Shown here: positions 16,867-25,683 of the stretch, in pieces
How the letters are laid out: the number at the start of each line of letters is the position of its first letter
Position numbering within the stretch: the stretch's first letter is position 1
NCBI RefSeq assembly: GCF_004217145.1
Contig: NZ_SHKR01000011.1
Coordinates: 2,170,001-2,234,000 of the forward strand
Length of the DNA stretch: 64,000 bases
DNA from: Kribbella rubisoli
Lineage (GTDB): Bacteria; Actinomycetota; Actinomycetes; Propionibacteriales; Kribbellaceae
Direction of reading: 5' to 3'
Position numbers and translations under genes: made by a program
The notes under the pieces: model-generated
Seen by the model: only the letters and a program-made list of their open reading frames with translations
What the model was told of the DNA's origin: nothing
Databases searched by the model: none

Positions 16867-18081
16867 TCAGCCGGACCAGCGACCGGTGAAGAAGCCGGCC
16901 GCCCAGATGGCGGCCAACGGTATGGCCACGGCCAGATAGAGCCGGCCGATCCACGGTCTCCGTCGGGCCAGGACGGCCAGGCCGATCCACAGCGGCCACA
17001 TGAGCAGGGTGGCGCGGGTGAGCGAGTAGATCCAGAACGACGTACAGAATGCGCCGACTGTCGCGGCGACCCAGGCGGCCTCGCCCCAGGACCGGCGCCA
17101 GAACAGCCAGACGAGGAGCAGCAGCAGGACGAACAGCGCGACCAGTTCGGCACGGAACATCCAGGTCCAGTCGCTGCGGTCGGCCGAGAAGTGACCCTTG
17201 CTCGCGGCCTGGAACGTGTGCTCGAGCGAGATCCACGGCCAGGTGAACTCACGCGCCCAGCCCTTCTCCTGCGCCTCCTGCCAGGCGAACCACGAGCCGT
17301 GGATCTGCTTCAGGTACGCCATGAACCCGAGTACCGGTACTGCGGGCAACGCCAGCCAGGGCAGCGACAGCCAATCCCGCTTCTTCGAGGTGATGAACTC
17401 GACGAGCAGCGCGAAGATCAGGAAGATCCCGGACACGCGCACCGTCGACGCCAACGCGACGAACACGGCCGCCCGCGCCCAGCGCCCCTGCCTCGCGGCC
17501 AGCCACGCAGGGAAGGCGAACGCGCAGAACAGCGCCTCCGTGTACCCCGCGGCGAGGAAGACGCCGACCGGGGCGCCGTACCAGATCATTGCCGCGTTCG
17601 GACCGATGCCTTTGAGCTCCGGGAACTCGTACTGCGCCAGCCGCGCCAGGTACACGCCCGCGAACGCACTGGCGACCGCGGAGACCACGATGCCCGCGGC
17701 GACGTACCCGATGCCGGCGTAGCTGACGAGCCGGACCAGCAACGGGAATCCCGGGAAGAACGCGGCCAGTGGCGCGCCGGACGGCTCACCGTGGTTGTAG
17801 CCGAACTCGGCGACCGCCTTCAGATGCCAGACGTCCCACTGCAGCCAGGCGTGCCAGACGTTCGGGTAGTCGTTGCCGCGGTTGAACAGCAGCGGCGCCG
17901 AGACCGACAGCACGAACAGCGCGACCCGGCTGACCAGCCACCACCCGAGCACCTCGCGGCCCTGGGCCGACGGCATCCACCGCTGCCAACCGACCCCGTC
18001 CACGCGGGCCCGCCGAGCCCGCCCCGGCTTGGGGTCACCGGCGGTCGTGCGCTCAAACACGCGCGCACCACCACACACCAC
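16867..18081 (-). CDS. PIG-V-like mannosyltransferase (GT-C)
   Basis: 404-residue polytopic protein with about nine membrane segments. The first outer loop carries the acidic signature LQWDVWHLKAVAEFGY, and AAFFPGFPLLVR follows, both typical of PIG-V/GPI-mannosyltransferase-like enzymes of actinobacteria. Such enzymes use polyprenyl-phosphate mannose outside the membrane. The start is uncertain: a GTG at 18081 opens the frame, but the first 40 residues are Arg-rich and weakly conserved in character, so a start nearer residue 36 is possible. It may act on lipoglycans or on glycoproteins. Confidence 0.8.
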   Translation of the reverse strand: MVCGGARVFERTTAGDPKPGRARRARVDGVGWQRWMPSAQGREVLGWWLVSRVALFVLSVSAPLLFNRGNDYPNVWHAWLQWDVWHLKAVAEFGYNHGEPSGAPLAAFFPGFPLLVRLVSYAGIGYVAAGIVVSAVASAFAGVYLARLAQYEFPELKGIGPNAAMIWYGAPVGVFLAAGYTEALFCAFAFPAWLAARQGRWARAAVFVALASTVRVSGIFLIFALLVEFITSKKRDWLSLPWLALPAVPVLGFMAYLKQIHGSWFAWQEAQEKGWAREFTWPWISLEHTFQAASKGHFSADRSDWTWMFRAELVALFVLLLLLVWLFWRRSWGEAAWVAATVGAFCTSFWIYSLTRATLLMWPLWIGLAVLARRRPWIGRLYLAVAIPLAAIWAAGFFTGRWSG

Positions 18082-18136
18082 AGTCCGCCCGAGTCACGCC
18101 TCTATCGTCTCCCATGTCGGGACCTAGCTGACAAAC

Positions 18137-18167
18137 GACGACGGCACCCGGATGGGGTGCCGCCGTC
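18137..18167 (-). terminator. Terminator after penicillin-binding protein gene
   Basis: Arms at 18137-18149 and 18155-18167 pair over 13 bp with one mismatch around GGATG. It begins 6 bp after the minus-strand stop at 18173 and is followed, on that strand, by GTTTGT. Confidence 0.75.
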
Positions 18168-18172
18168 TGTAG

Positions 18173-20422
18173 CTATTGACCGCCGCCGGGTTTCTGCGGA
18201 GTCTTCGTCGGTTCGCTCGTCTGGCCGCCGGTCGGCAACGAGGGCCAGACTGGTGTGTTGGTCGGCTTGGTGGGCTTCGTCTTCGTCGGCGTGTTCGTCG
18301 GAGTGTTCGGCGGCGGCGTCGACGGCGGCGGAGTGCTCGGCGGTGGGGTACTCGGAGGCGGAGTGCTCGGCGGTGGCGTGCTCGGCGGCGGCGTGTACGT
18401 CGGGGTGGTCGTGTCCTTGACCTGGTCCTCGTCCGGCGCGACGAAGTCGGCATCCGGCACGCCCTCGAGGGCAGACTTCATGAACGCCAGCCAGGTCTTC
18501 AGCGGCCAGTTGCCACCGAAGAACGCCGGGTCGTCGCTGTACGGGTCCAGGTCCGACTCACCGGTGCTGCCGGCTCGGTACAGCACGGAGGTCGAAAGCT
18601 GCGGGGTGTAGGCGCTCCACCACGAGGTCAGCGTCGCCGAGCCGTCCTTACAGCCGCCGCACTTCTTGTTCTCGGCCCGGTCCTCCACCGCGACACCACC
18701 GGCGGTGCCGGTCTTGCCGGCGACCGGACGATCGAGATCCTTGGCGCCCGTTCCGGTGCCGTCCGTGACCACCTTCTGCAGGACGTAGTTCACCATGTTG
18801 GCGATCTCCGGCGGGAACGCCTGCTTCTGCTGCTTCATGATGCTCGCGTCCGACCAGAGCACCTTGCCGTCCGGACCGCGTACTTCCTTGATCACGTGCA
18901 GCGGTGTGTACTTCCCTCCGGCCGCGAACGTCGCGTAGGCGTTCGCGATGTCGACCGGCGAGGCGTACGCATCCGGGCCGAGCACCGTGGACGGGTTGGC
19001 CTTGTCGTCCTCGAGGGTCTTCGAGGCCGGGATCCCGGCCGCCTCGGCCGCGGCCGTCACCTTCTCCGGCCCGTTGTCCATCTGATTGTCGACCAGGTCG
19101 TAGAAGGCGGTGTTGATCGACTCCTCGGTCGCCTTCAGCAGCGTGACATCGCCGTAGTCGGTGCTGAGTTCGTTGCCGAACTTCTGGCCCTGGATCGTGA
19201 TCGGGCTGTCGCCCTGGAAGATGTCGTAGATCGACTTCCCGTCCTCGAGCGCCGCGGCCAGCGCGAACGGCTTGAACGACGAACCCGGCCTGGCCTTGGT
19301 TGTCGCCCAGTTGATCTGACTCTTCAGGAAGTCGGGACCGCCGTACAACGCGAGCAGCTGACCGGTGCCTGGCTGTACTGCCGCCATCCCGATGTGCAGC
19401 CCGTCGGTCTTCTTCGGCGTCTCGTTCCTCGCGGCGAGCATCTTGTTCTGCTGTGTGTAGTTGAACGTGGTGGTCACCTTCAGGCCGCCGCCGGTGATCG
19501 CGTCCTCGTCGAAGCCCAGCTGCTCCAGTCGCTGCCCCAGCTCCTTCCTCGCCATGTCGAGCAAGAAGCCGTTCGGGCCGGTGTAGCGGCTGCTCTTCTT
19601 CTTCATCTTCGACAGATCAGGCAGCCGGTTCGCGTACTGCGCCTCCTGGGCCGGGGTGATCGTGCCCATCTGCTGCATGCCGTCGAGGACATAGTGGTAC
19701 CGGTCGATGATCCGTTTCTTGGTCCGCGGGTCCGGATCGGTGACGTCGAACAGGGTCGGGTTGTTCAGCACGGTGGCGAGCAAGGCCGATTGCGGAACGG
19801 TCAGCAGCTTCGGGTCCTTCACACCGAAGTAGGTGTTCCCCGCGGCGGCGACGCCATACGCCCCCTGGCCGAAGTAGACCGTGTTCAGATAGCCCTCGAG
19901 CGTCTTGCTCTTGTCCTGCTGCCGGCCGAGCTTGGTCGCGATGAACAGCTCCTTGAGCTTGCGGCCAACGGTCCGTTCCTGGGTCAGGTACATGACCTTG
20001 ACGTACTGCTGGGTGATCGTCGAACCACCCTGCAACTGCTCACCGCGGGCGATGTTCACTCCCGCCCGGACCATGCCTTGCGGCGAGATGCCCGGGTTGG
20101 TCCAGAAGGTCCGGTCCTCGGCCGCGATCACCGAGTCCTGAACCCATTTCGGAATCTGCGACAACGGCACGGTGGTCCGGTTCTGGTCGTAGAACGTTCC
20201 GAGCGGGTTGCGTCCATCGGCGTACGTCACCGTGGTTGTGTTGGTGGCGAACTCCTTGTTCGGGTCGGGGATCTTCGTCGTCTGGTACACGATGAAGAAG
20301 GTCGCGACCGCGCCGATGATGCCGAGGAACATGAGCGCGGCCAGCCAGCCGAGAACGCGGAGCGCCCAGTGCCTCTTCTGCCGACGGCGGGCCGGGGCGG
20401 CCTTCCTACGAGCTTCACTCAC
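18173..20422 (-). CDS. Class A penicillin-binding protein
   Basis: 749-residue bifunctional peptidoglycan synthase. A basic cytoplasmic start (about residues 1-22) precedes one membrane anchor (24-48). The GT51 transglycosylase domain shows AAEDRTFW and GGSTITQQYVK. The transpeptidase domain has the serine motif SSFK (in RPGSSFKPFALA), SIN (in EESINTAF) and KTGT (in VAGKTGTAGG). A low-complexity tail follows, including six Pro-Pro-Pro-Ser/Asn-Thr units, and probably extends into the wall. The gene is monocistronic by its terminator. About 190 bp separate it from the AtoE-type gene upstream. Confidence 0.94.
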   Translation of the reverse strand: MSEARRKAAPARRRQKRHWALRVLGWLAALMFLGIIGAVATFFIVYQTTKIPDPNKEFATNTTTVTYADGRNPLGTFYDQNRTTVPLSQIPKWVQDSVIAAEDRTFWTNPGISPQGMVRAGVNIARGEQLQGGSTITQQYVKVMYLTQERTVGRKLKELFIATKLGRQQDKSKTLEGYLNTVYFGQGAYGVAAAGNTYFGVKDPKLLTVPQSALLATVLNNPTLFDVTDPDPRTKKRIIDRYHYVLDGMQQMGTITPAQEAQYANRLPDLSKMKKKSSRYTGPNGFLLDMARKELGQRLEQLGFDEDAITGGGLKVTTTFNYTQQNKMLAARNETPKKTDGLHIGMAAVQPGTGQLLALYGGPDFLKSQINWATTKARPGSSFKPFALAAALEDGKSIYDIFQGDSPITIQGQKFGNELSTDYGDVTLLKATEESINTAFYDLVDNQMDNGPEKVTAAAEAAGIPASKTLEDDKANPSTVLGPDAYASPVDIANAYATFAAGGKYTPLHVIKEVRGPDGKVLWSDASIMKQQKQAFPPEIANMVNYVLQKVVTDGTGTGAKDLDRPVAGKTGTAGGVAVEDRAENKKCGGCKDGSATLTSWWSAYTPQLSTSVLYRAGSTGESDLDPYSDDPAFFGGNWPLKTWLAFMKSALEGVPDADFVAPDEDQVKDTTTPTYTPPPSTPPPSTPPPSTPPPSTPPPSTPPPNTPTNTPTKTKPTKPTNTPVWPSLPTGGQTSEPTKTPQKPGGGQ
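18302..18391 (-). repeat. Six 15-bp repeats encoding PPPST
   Basis: Six consecutive 15-bp units encode PPPST five times and PPPNT once in the tail of the penicillin-binding protein. Units differ mainly at third codon positions, so the protein repeat is what is kept. Unit number is likely to vary between strains. Confidence 0.9.
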
Positions 20423-20612
20423 GCTGCAATCCTCGACGATCTGGCTGGAGTCATTGCCCCACAGACTACGGTGGGTGTGGTAACGCGCCCGAATCCGCTC
20501 CGGATGCTAGCAACCACAGTGCGTCCAAGTGAAAACGGTCCACCGGGACTCTTCCGATGACGCCTTACAGCGTTGGAAGGTTTGCATCCCGATGCATGTT
20601 GTGATGCGCCTC

Positions 20613-22094
20613 TCACGAGGTCACGTGGGGTGCCAGCAGCGTCACGGCGATGAGGGCGGCCGGGAAGCAGGCCAGGAACATCGTGAACGTGTAGCCCATG
20701 ATGTCGCGCGCTTTCAGTCCCAGGATCGCGAGCGTCGGCAACATCCAGAACGGCTGCAGCAGGTTGGCGCTCGCCTCGCCGAGGTCGTACACCACGACCA
20801 TCCAGCCCGCGTCGACCTTCAGTTCGTTGGCAGCCTGCAACACGTACGGCGCCTCGATCACCCACTTGCTCCCGCCGCTCGGCACGAAGATGCCGAGGAT
20901 GCAGGAGTAGACCGCTACCAGCGGCGGGAACAGGAACTGGTTGCTTGCCTGCACCAACCAGCCGGCCAGCCGCCCGGAGATCCCGGTGTAGGCGATCATG
21001 CCGAAAATCCCGCCGTACAAAGGGAATTGGAGCAGTACGCCGGCCGCCGCCGGTGCACCGTCACGTACGGCGCGAGCCATCCGCCAAGGCCGCCAGTGCA
21101 GGAGCAGTGCGAGCAGGAACAGGATGAGGTTGACCGTGTTGAGGTCGAGCGCGTTGAAGAAACTCTTCCCGCTGAAGTAGCGGACCAGATAGACCGCACC
21201 GAGCAACACGATCAGCAGACTGAACAGTGGTGAATGCTCAAGCCAGTCACCCGGCCTACGTGCCTCCTGGCGCTGACCGTTGTACGCCGACCCTCGGCCG
21301 ATGAGCGGTTTCAGCTCGATCCCGATCTGCTCAGCGGTCCGCGCGTTGCCTTCGCCCGGTGCGATGAACCACGCCATCCCCACGCCGACGACGTACACGA
21401 TCAGCGTCGCGACGATCGCCTGCCAGGTGAAGATGGTGTCGCTGAGCGGGATCAGACCGCTGGCGTGCCCACTGGCCTTGATGACCTCCTGCACCGGCGG
21501 CGGACTGCTGCTCGCACTCGCCACCTGTAGCGCGGCCGAGCCGGACAACCCCTGCGCCCACACAGTTCCGAGGCCGAGGAACGCCATCGCTCCGAGCGCG
21601 CGGTAGTCCGCCTTCGGCACGTTGCGCGCGACCTCGCGCGCCAGGATCGCCGCGAAGATCAGACTGAAGGCCCAGTTCAGGTACGACGCCAGCATCGCGA
21701 CAGCGGCGACGAACGCGACCGCGCTACGCGGGTCCTTCGGGATCCGGGCGAGTCGCGTGATCAAGCGGGCGATCGGCCCGCTGGTCGCGACGGCGTACCC
21801 GCCGATGATGATCATCGCCATCTGCAGGGTGAACGTGATCAGCGACCAGAACCCGATGCCCCACGCATCGACCAGCCCGAAGCCCTTGGTCGCGGCCGGG
21901 TCGTCCGGGCGCTTCAGCAACGGCTCTCCGGTGACGAGCCCGAACAGCAGCACCACGAAGGTGCCGACCAGGACGAACCCGAACGCGTCCGGCAGCCACT
22001 TCTCGGTGAACGCGGTGAACCGCAGCGCCAGCCGCGCAGGTGCGCCGTCGGCTTCGACCTCGGACCTGGCGTGCTTCCCATGGCTGTCGGCCAT
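20613..22094 (-). CDS. AtoE-type short-chain fatty acid transporter
   Basis: 493-residue integral membrane protein of the AtoE family (short-chain fatty acid:H+ symport proposed). About ten to twelve hydrophobic helices are visible, along with family stretches such as WLPDAFGFVLVGTF, LNWAFSLIFAAILAREVAR, and IFVPSGGSKWVIEAP. ATG 22094 (MADSHGKHARS) is preferred over the longer frame because GGAGGG stands just upstream of it and the extension would overlap regulatory repeats. It is divergent from padR-ino1 and the 204-bp gap holds two dyads. Confidence 0.88.
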   Translation of the reverse strand: MADSHGKHARSEVEADGAPARLALRFTAFTEKWLPDAFGFVLVGTFVVLLFGLVTGEPLLKRPDDPAATKGFGLVDAWGIGFWSLITFTLQMAMIIIGGYAVATSGPIARLITRLARIPKDPRSAVAFVAAVAMLASYLNWAFSLIFAAILAREVARNVPKADYRALGAMAFLGLGTVWAQGLSGSAALQVASASSSPPPVQEVIKASGHASGLIPLSDTIFTWQAIVATLIVYVVGVGMAWFIAPGEGNARTAEQIGIELKPLIGRGSAYNGQRQEARRPGDWLEHSPLFSLLIVLLGAVYLVRYFSGKSFFNALDLNTVNLILFLLALLLHWRPWRMARAVRDGAPAAAGVLLQFPLYGGIFGMIAYTGISGRLAGWLVQASNQFLFPPLVAVYSCILGIFVPSGGSKWVIEAPYVLQAANELKVDAGWMVVVYDLGEASANLLQPFWMLPTLAILGLKARDIMGYTFTMFLACFPAALIAVTLLAPHVTS

Positions 22095-22180
22095 GACCCT
22101 CCGCTCCGGTACGGCGACTCTGAGTGTCATTCGATTCAACGCAGCACGGCGTCTGACGTAACAAGTTTTCGCGCGGTAGG

Positions 22181-22201
22181 TGACAAAGGCCGACTTTGTC
22201 A
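22181..22201. promoter_or_regulatory. Inverted repeat upstream of atoE-type gene
   Basis: TGACAAAG (22181-22188) and CTTTGTCA (22194-22201) form a perfect 8-bp dyad with a 5-bp spacer. It lies about 87 bp upstream of the transporter start and 5 bp before a TTGTCC element of the rightward promoter. A regulator-binding site is inferred. Confidence 0.5.
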
Positions 22202-22205
22202 AGAG

Positions 22206-22264
22206 TTGTCCACAGGCCGCGGGTCTGCTTACAGTGGCGGAGCGATGTATCGAACCGATACATC
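22206..22264 (+). promoter_or_regulatory. padR-ino1 promoter with PadR operator
   Basis: TTGTCC (22206-22211) and TACAGT (22230-22235) with an 18-bp spacer make a plausible promoter starting near 22242. Just downstream lies a perfect dyad GATGTATCG-AAC-CGATACATC (22244-22264), which contains the ATGT...ACAT halves typical of PadR operators. A repressor bound there would block elongation. The -35 overlaps TTGTCCACA (22206-22214), the actinobacterial DnaA-box sequence. Confidence 0.65.
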
Positions 22265-22298
22265 AGGTCATGACAAACTAGACCGAGGGAGGTGGCTC

Positions 22299-22883
22299 AT
22301 GGGAAACCGCAGTGGGGTCCTGGAGCTCGCCGTACTCGGTCTGCTGCATGAAGCGCCGATGCACGGTTACGAGCTCCGCAAGCGCGTCAACGCCCAGTTC
22401 GGCTGGGGACGCGTGCTGTCGTTCGGTTCGCTGTACCCGTGTCTGAAGGCGATGCTCCGCAACGGCCTGATCACGGCCGACCCCGGGACACCGGAGTCGG
22501 GTCGCCGGCCGAAGATCGTCTACACGATCACCGCCGACGGCAAGGACTACTTCGCGCACGCGATGCACGAGGCCGGTCCGTCGGCCTGGGAGGACGACAC
22601 GTTCGGCGTCCGCTTCTCGTTCTTCGGCCGGACCGATCCGGCCACCCGGTTGCGCATCCTCGAGGGCCGCAGGACCCGGATGGAGGAGCGGCTGGCCAAC
22701 TTCCGGTCGGCGATGAGCCGGACGGCGGAGCGGGTCGATACCTACACCCTCGAGCTGCAACGGCACGGCCTGGAGTCGGCCGAGCGCGAGGTCCGCTGGC
22801 TGAACGAGCTGATCGACGGCGAGCGGCGGCAACAGCGGCCCCCTGAACAGCACCAACCGCCTACCCAAGGAGATTCCAGATGA
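22299..22883 (+). CDS. PadR family regulator, ino1-linked
   Basis: 194 residues from ATG 22299, which has GAGGGAGG upstream. The winged-helix domain fills residues 1-95 ([40 protein letters not shown]), and the C-terminal part is a long helical dimerisation region ending in a Gln/Pro-rich tail. Its stop overlaps the ino1 start (ATGA). The same padR-ino1 pair is found in Mycobacterium tuberculosis (Rv0047c-Rv0046c), so control of inositol synthesis is the likely job, acting at the dyad 22244-22264. Confidence 0.92.
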   Translation: MGNRSGVLELAVLGLLHEAPMHGYELRKRVNAQFGWGRVLSFGSLYPCLKAMLRNGLITADPGTPESGRRPKIVYTITADGKDYFAHAMHEAGPSAWEDDTFGVRFSFFGRTDPATRLRILEGRRTRMEERLANFRSAMSRTAERVDTYTLELQRHGLESAEREVRWLNELIDGERRQQRPPEQHQPPTQGDSR

Positions 22884-23959
22884 CCTCGATCCGCGTAGCG
22901 ATCGTCGGTGTCGGCAACTGCGCCAGCTCGCTCGTCCAGGGCGTGCACTACTACCGTGACGCGAAGCCCGACGAGCGCGTCCCCGGTCTGATGCACGTCC
23001 AGTTCGGCGACTACCACGTCCGCGATGTGGAGTTCGTCGCCGCCTTCGACGTCGACGGCAAGAAGGTCGGCCTGGACCTCGCCGACGCGATCGGCGCCAG
23101 CGAGAACAACACGATCAAGATCGCCGACGTGCCGCCGACCGGCGTCACGGTCCAGCGCGGTCACACGCTCGACGGTCTGGGCAAGTACTACCGCGAGACC
23201 ATCACCGAGTCCGACGCCGACCCGGTCGACGTGGTCGCGACGCTGCGTGAGGCGGCTGTCGACGTACTCGTGTGCTACCTGCCGGTGGGTTCGGAGCAGG
23301 CGGCCAAGTTCTACGCGCAGTGCGCGATCGACGCGGGTGTCGCGTTCGTGAACGCGCTGCCGGTGTTCATCGCCGGCACGAAGGAGTGGGCGGACAAGTT
23401 CACCGCGGCCGGTGTGCCGATCGTCGGCGACGACATCAAGTCGCAGATCGGCGCGACCATCACGCACCGCGTGCTGACCAAGCTGTTCGAGGACCGCGGC
23501 GTCACCGTGGACCGGACGTACCAGCTGAACGTCGGCGGCAACATGGACTTCAAGAACATGCTCGAGCGCGAGCGGCTGGAGTCCAAGAAGATCAGCAAGA
23601 CCCAGTCCGTCACCTCGCAGCTGCGCGAGGAGATCGAGCCCCGCAACGTGCACATCGGCCCGTCGGACTACGTGGCCTGGCTGGACGATCGCAAGTGGGC
23701 CTTCATCCGGCTCGAGGGCCGCAACTTCGGCGACGTACCGCTGTCGCTGGAGTACAAGCTCGAGGTCTGGGACTCGCCGAACTCGGCCGGCATCATCATC
23801 GACGCGATCCGCGCGGTGAAGATCGCCAAGGACCGCGGCATCGGCGGCCCGATCCTGTCGGCCTCGTCGTACTTCATGAAGTCGCCGCCGGAGCAGTACG
23901 CCGACGACGTCTGCCGCGACCTGGTGGAGAAGTTCATCCGCGGCGAGGTCGAGCGCTGA
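22880..23959 (+). CDS. ino1: Inositol-3-phosphate synthase
   Basis: 359-residue actinobacterial-type Ino1, which turns glucose 6-phosphate into 1L-myo-inositol 3-phosphate with bound NAD. The N-terminal NAD motif is [10 protein letters not shown] (residues 9-18). Further conserved stretches are [26 protein letters not shown] and [16 protein letters not shown]. The product feeds phosphatidylinositol and mycothiol synthesis. It is translationally coupled to padR and followed by a terminator. Confidence 0.96.
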   Translation: MTSIRVAIVGVGNCASSLVQGVHYYRDAKPDERVPGLMHVQFGDYHVRDVEFVAAFDVDGKKVGLDLADAIGASENNTIKIADVPPTGVTVQRGHTLDGLGKYYRETITESDADPVDVVATLREAAVDVLVCYLPVGSEQAAKFYAQCAIDAGVAFVNALPVFIAGTKEWADKFTAAGVPIVGDDIKSQIGATITHRVLTKLFEDRGVTVDRTYQLNVGGNMDFKNMLERERLESKKISKTQSVTSQLREEIEPRNVHIGPSDYVAWLDDRKWAFIRLEGRNFGDVPLSLEYKLEVWDSPNSAGIIIDAIRAVKIAKDRGIGGPILSASSYFMKSPPEQYADDVCRDLVEKFIRGEVER

Positions 23960-23978
23960 CCTCTGTACTGCGATGACG

Positions 23979-24015
23979 CGCCGCCCCGCGCCCGGTTCCG
24001 GGTGACGGGGCGGCG
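23979..24015 (+). terminator. Terminator after ino1
   Basis: Arms CGCCGCCCCG (23979-23988) and CGGGGCGGCG (24006-24015) form a perfect 10-bp stem; the loop itself can pair as CCCGG/CCGGG. It starts 20 bp after the ino1 stop. Confidence 0.75.
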
Positions 24016-24032
24016 TGCCATCATGGCGCCGG

Positions 24033-24575
24033 ATGACCGAGATCCGCGCCTACCGTGACGCCGACGCCGCCAGTTGGCTCCAGTGCCGCCTGCTCAGCTT
24101 CTTCGGCACGGAGTACTACGACGACATCGTGGTCGCCCGCCCGCTCTTCGAGAACCCGGCGCACCGGCTGGTAGCCGTCGAGAACGACGCCGTGGTCGGC
24201 CTGATGGACGTCGAGATCTTCACCGACCGCGCCACGATCGACGTGCTCGCGGTACACCCCGACCACCAGCGCAGCGGCCTGGCCACGCAGTTGCTCGACG
24301 CGGTCCTCCCTCGGCTGCCGGGCGGCGTACTCGATGCGTGGACGCGCGGGGATGCGTCGGCGAACGCTTGGTACCAGCGGTCGGGGTTCACGGAGAACTT
24401 CCGCTATCTCCATGTCTACAAGTCGTCGCAGGACGATGCCGACGGCTTCGAGACGCCGGAGGGTCTGGGCAAGCCGGTGGCTGCGTTCATGCATGCGCCG
24501 ATCTCGCTCGAGGCTTCTCTGCGGTCGCGCTTCTCCCGGGTTCATGTCTGTCGGCAGTACGTGCGGTCGCTATGA
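24033..24575 (+). CDS. GNAT family N-acetyltransferase
   Basis: 180-residue GNAT protein. The acetyl-CoA motif A is VHPDHQRSGLATQLLDAVL, and the C-terminal motif B is SANAWYQRSGFTENF. ATG 24033 is used because a GTG at 24015 lies in the terminator stem. The stop overlaps the DUF72 start (ATGA), so both are made together. The substrate is unknown. Confidence 0.85.
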   Translation: MTEIRAYRDADAASWLQCRLLSFFGTEYYDDIVVARPLFENPAHRLVAVENDAVVGLMDVEIFTDRATIDVLAVHPDHQRSGLATQLLDAVLPRLPGGVLDAWTRGDASANAWYQRSGFTENFRYLHVYKSSQDDADGFETPEGLGKPVAAFMHAPISLEASLRSRFSRVHVCRQYVRSL

Positions 24576-25402
24576 GGCTGCACGTTGGTTGTGCGCAGTG
24601 GACGCATCCTGCGTGGCCGCAACCTTCTCGGGACAAGCTGCGGTCCTATGCGTCGTGGTGCAATGCGGTCGAGAGCAACACGACGTTCTACGGCACGCCG
24701 TCGCGCGCGTCTGTGGAGAACTGGGCCGCTCAGACGCCGACTGATTTCCGCTTCGTGGTGAAGCTGCCGCAGGTGATCACGCACGAGCGACGGCTCACGA
24801 ACGTCGAAGCCGAGTTCCGCAACTTCCTCCACGCGATCGAGCCGCTCGGCCCACGCAACCACGCCGTGTGGATCCAGCTCCCGGCCGCGTTCTCCCCCAC
24901 CGACCTCGGCGCGCTCGCCGCCTTTCTGCACCAGGTGCCCCGCGACTTCCGGTACGCCGTCGAGGTCCGCCATCGCTCCTTCTTCGACGAGCCGGAAGCC
25001 GCCGCCAACCTCGAGCGTGTACTCGCCCGCGTCGACGCCGAGTGGATCCCGTTCGACACCGGCACGCTGTTCGCCCAGCGCCCGACCAGCCTCGCCGAGC
25101 GCGATGCGTGGATGAAGAAGCCGCGCGTGGCCCGTCGTACTCGTGCTCTCACCGCGTTCCCGATCGTCCGCTACATCGGCCGCGACTCGGTGGCCGAGAC
25201 CGTCGGAGGCTGGGGATATCTCGTCGATCTGGTCGTGAGCTGGCTCGTCGAGGGCCGCTCGCCGACGATCTTTCTGCACACCCCCGACAACGCCGAGGCG
25301 CTGAACCTCGCTCGCCACTTCTACGCGACCGTCGCGGCCGCCGTCCCCGAGCTCGCCCCGCTCCCGGAGCCGGTCGCAACCGAACCGCCGACGCTCTTCT
25401 AG
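24572..25402 (+). CDS. DUF72 domain protein
   Basis: 276-residue DUF72 (YecE-like) protein with a TIM-barrel fold. Family features are HVGCAQWTHPAW at the start, ESNTTFYGTPS (residues 30-40), FRFVVKLPQVITHERRL, and VEVRHRSFF. The biochemical role of DUF72 is not established; barrel and conserved acidic residues suggest an enzyme. The start codon overlaps the GNAT stop. Confidence 0.88.
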   Translation: MRLHVGCAQWTHPAWPQPSRDKLRSYASWCNAVESNTTFYGTPSRASVENWAAQTPTDFRFVVKLPQVITHERRLTNVEAEFRNFLHAIEPLGPRNHAVWIQLPAAFSPTDLGALAAFLHQVPRDFRYAVEVRHRSFFDEPEAAANLERVLARVDAEWIPFDTGTLFAQRPTSLAERDAWMKKPRVARRTRALTAFPIVRYIGRDSVAETVGGWGYLVDLVVSWLVEGRSPTIFLHTPDNAEALNLARHFYATVAAAVPELAPLPEPVATEPPTLF

Positions 25403-25411
25403 TTATCCACA
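25403..25411 (+). other. Perfect DnaA-box 9-mer, intergenic
   Basis: TTATCCACA directly after the DUF72 stop codon, in the 86-bp gap before the 64-aa gene. It matches the classical DnaA box exactly. Function inferred only from sequence. Confidence 0.35.
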
Positions 25412-25488
25412 GCTTCAAAACTGGTCGCTGATTTCGCGGCCGATCTCCGTATGTTCTCCGCCGACTTCACACCTCGGGAGGACATCTC

Positions 25489-25683
25489 ATGGAGCACCCA
25501 TCCGGTACGACGCTTGGCTCAACCCCTGCTGCCACGACTGCTGCCGAGCGGCAGGCTCGGGCCGACTGGCTCATCACCGAGTTCGGCCGTCTCGCAGCAC
25601 AAGCCGATGATCCGCGCGACCAAGCCCGCTTCCGCCGGACAGCCGACTCCCTCGTCCGCCTGGCGATCGCGTTCCGCTCATGA
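25489..25683 (+). CDS. Small helical protein, unknown (64 aa)
   Basis: 64-residue protein; ATG 25489 has GGGAGGAC upstream. After a Thr/Pro/Ala start (about 18 residues) the rest is predicted amphipathic helix (ERQARADWLITEFGRLAAQ; DQARFRRTADSLVRLAIAF). No signal peptide or membrane segment. Its stop overlaps the start of the first HExxH protein (ATGA), so the two are made in step and may bind each other. I do not recognise a family. Confidence 0.7.
   Translation: MEHPSGTTLGSTPAATTAAERQARADWLITEFGRLAAQADDPRDQARFRRTADSLVRLAIAFRS

Noticed and set aside
18302..18391. GC-rich 15-bp array as a regulatory repeat
   Set aside because: It is inside the penicillin-binding protein gene and encodes PPPST units common in wall-spanning tails.
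25489..25683. 64-aa protein as a WXG100/ESX substrate
   Set aside because: Too short, no WxG motif, and no type VII secretion genes in the window.
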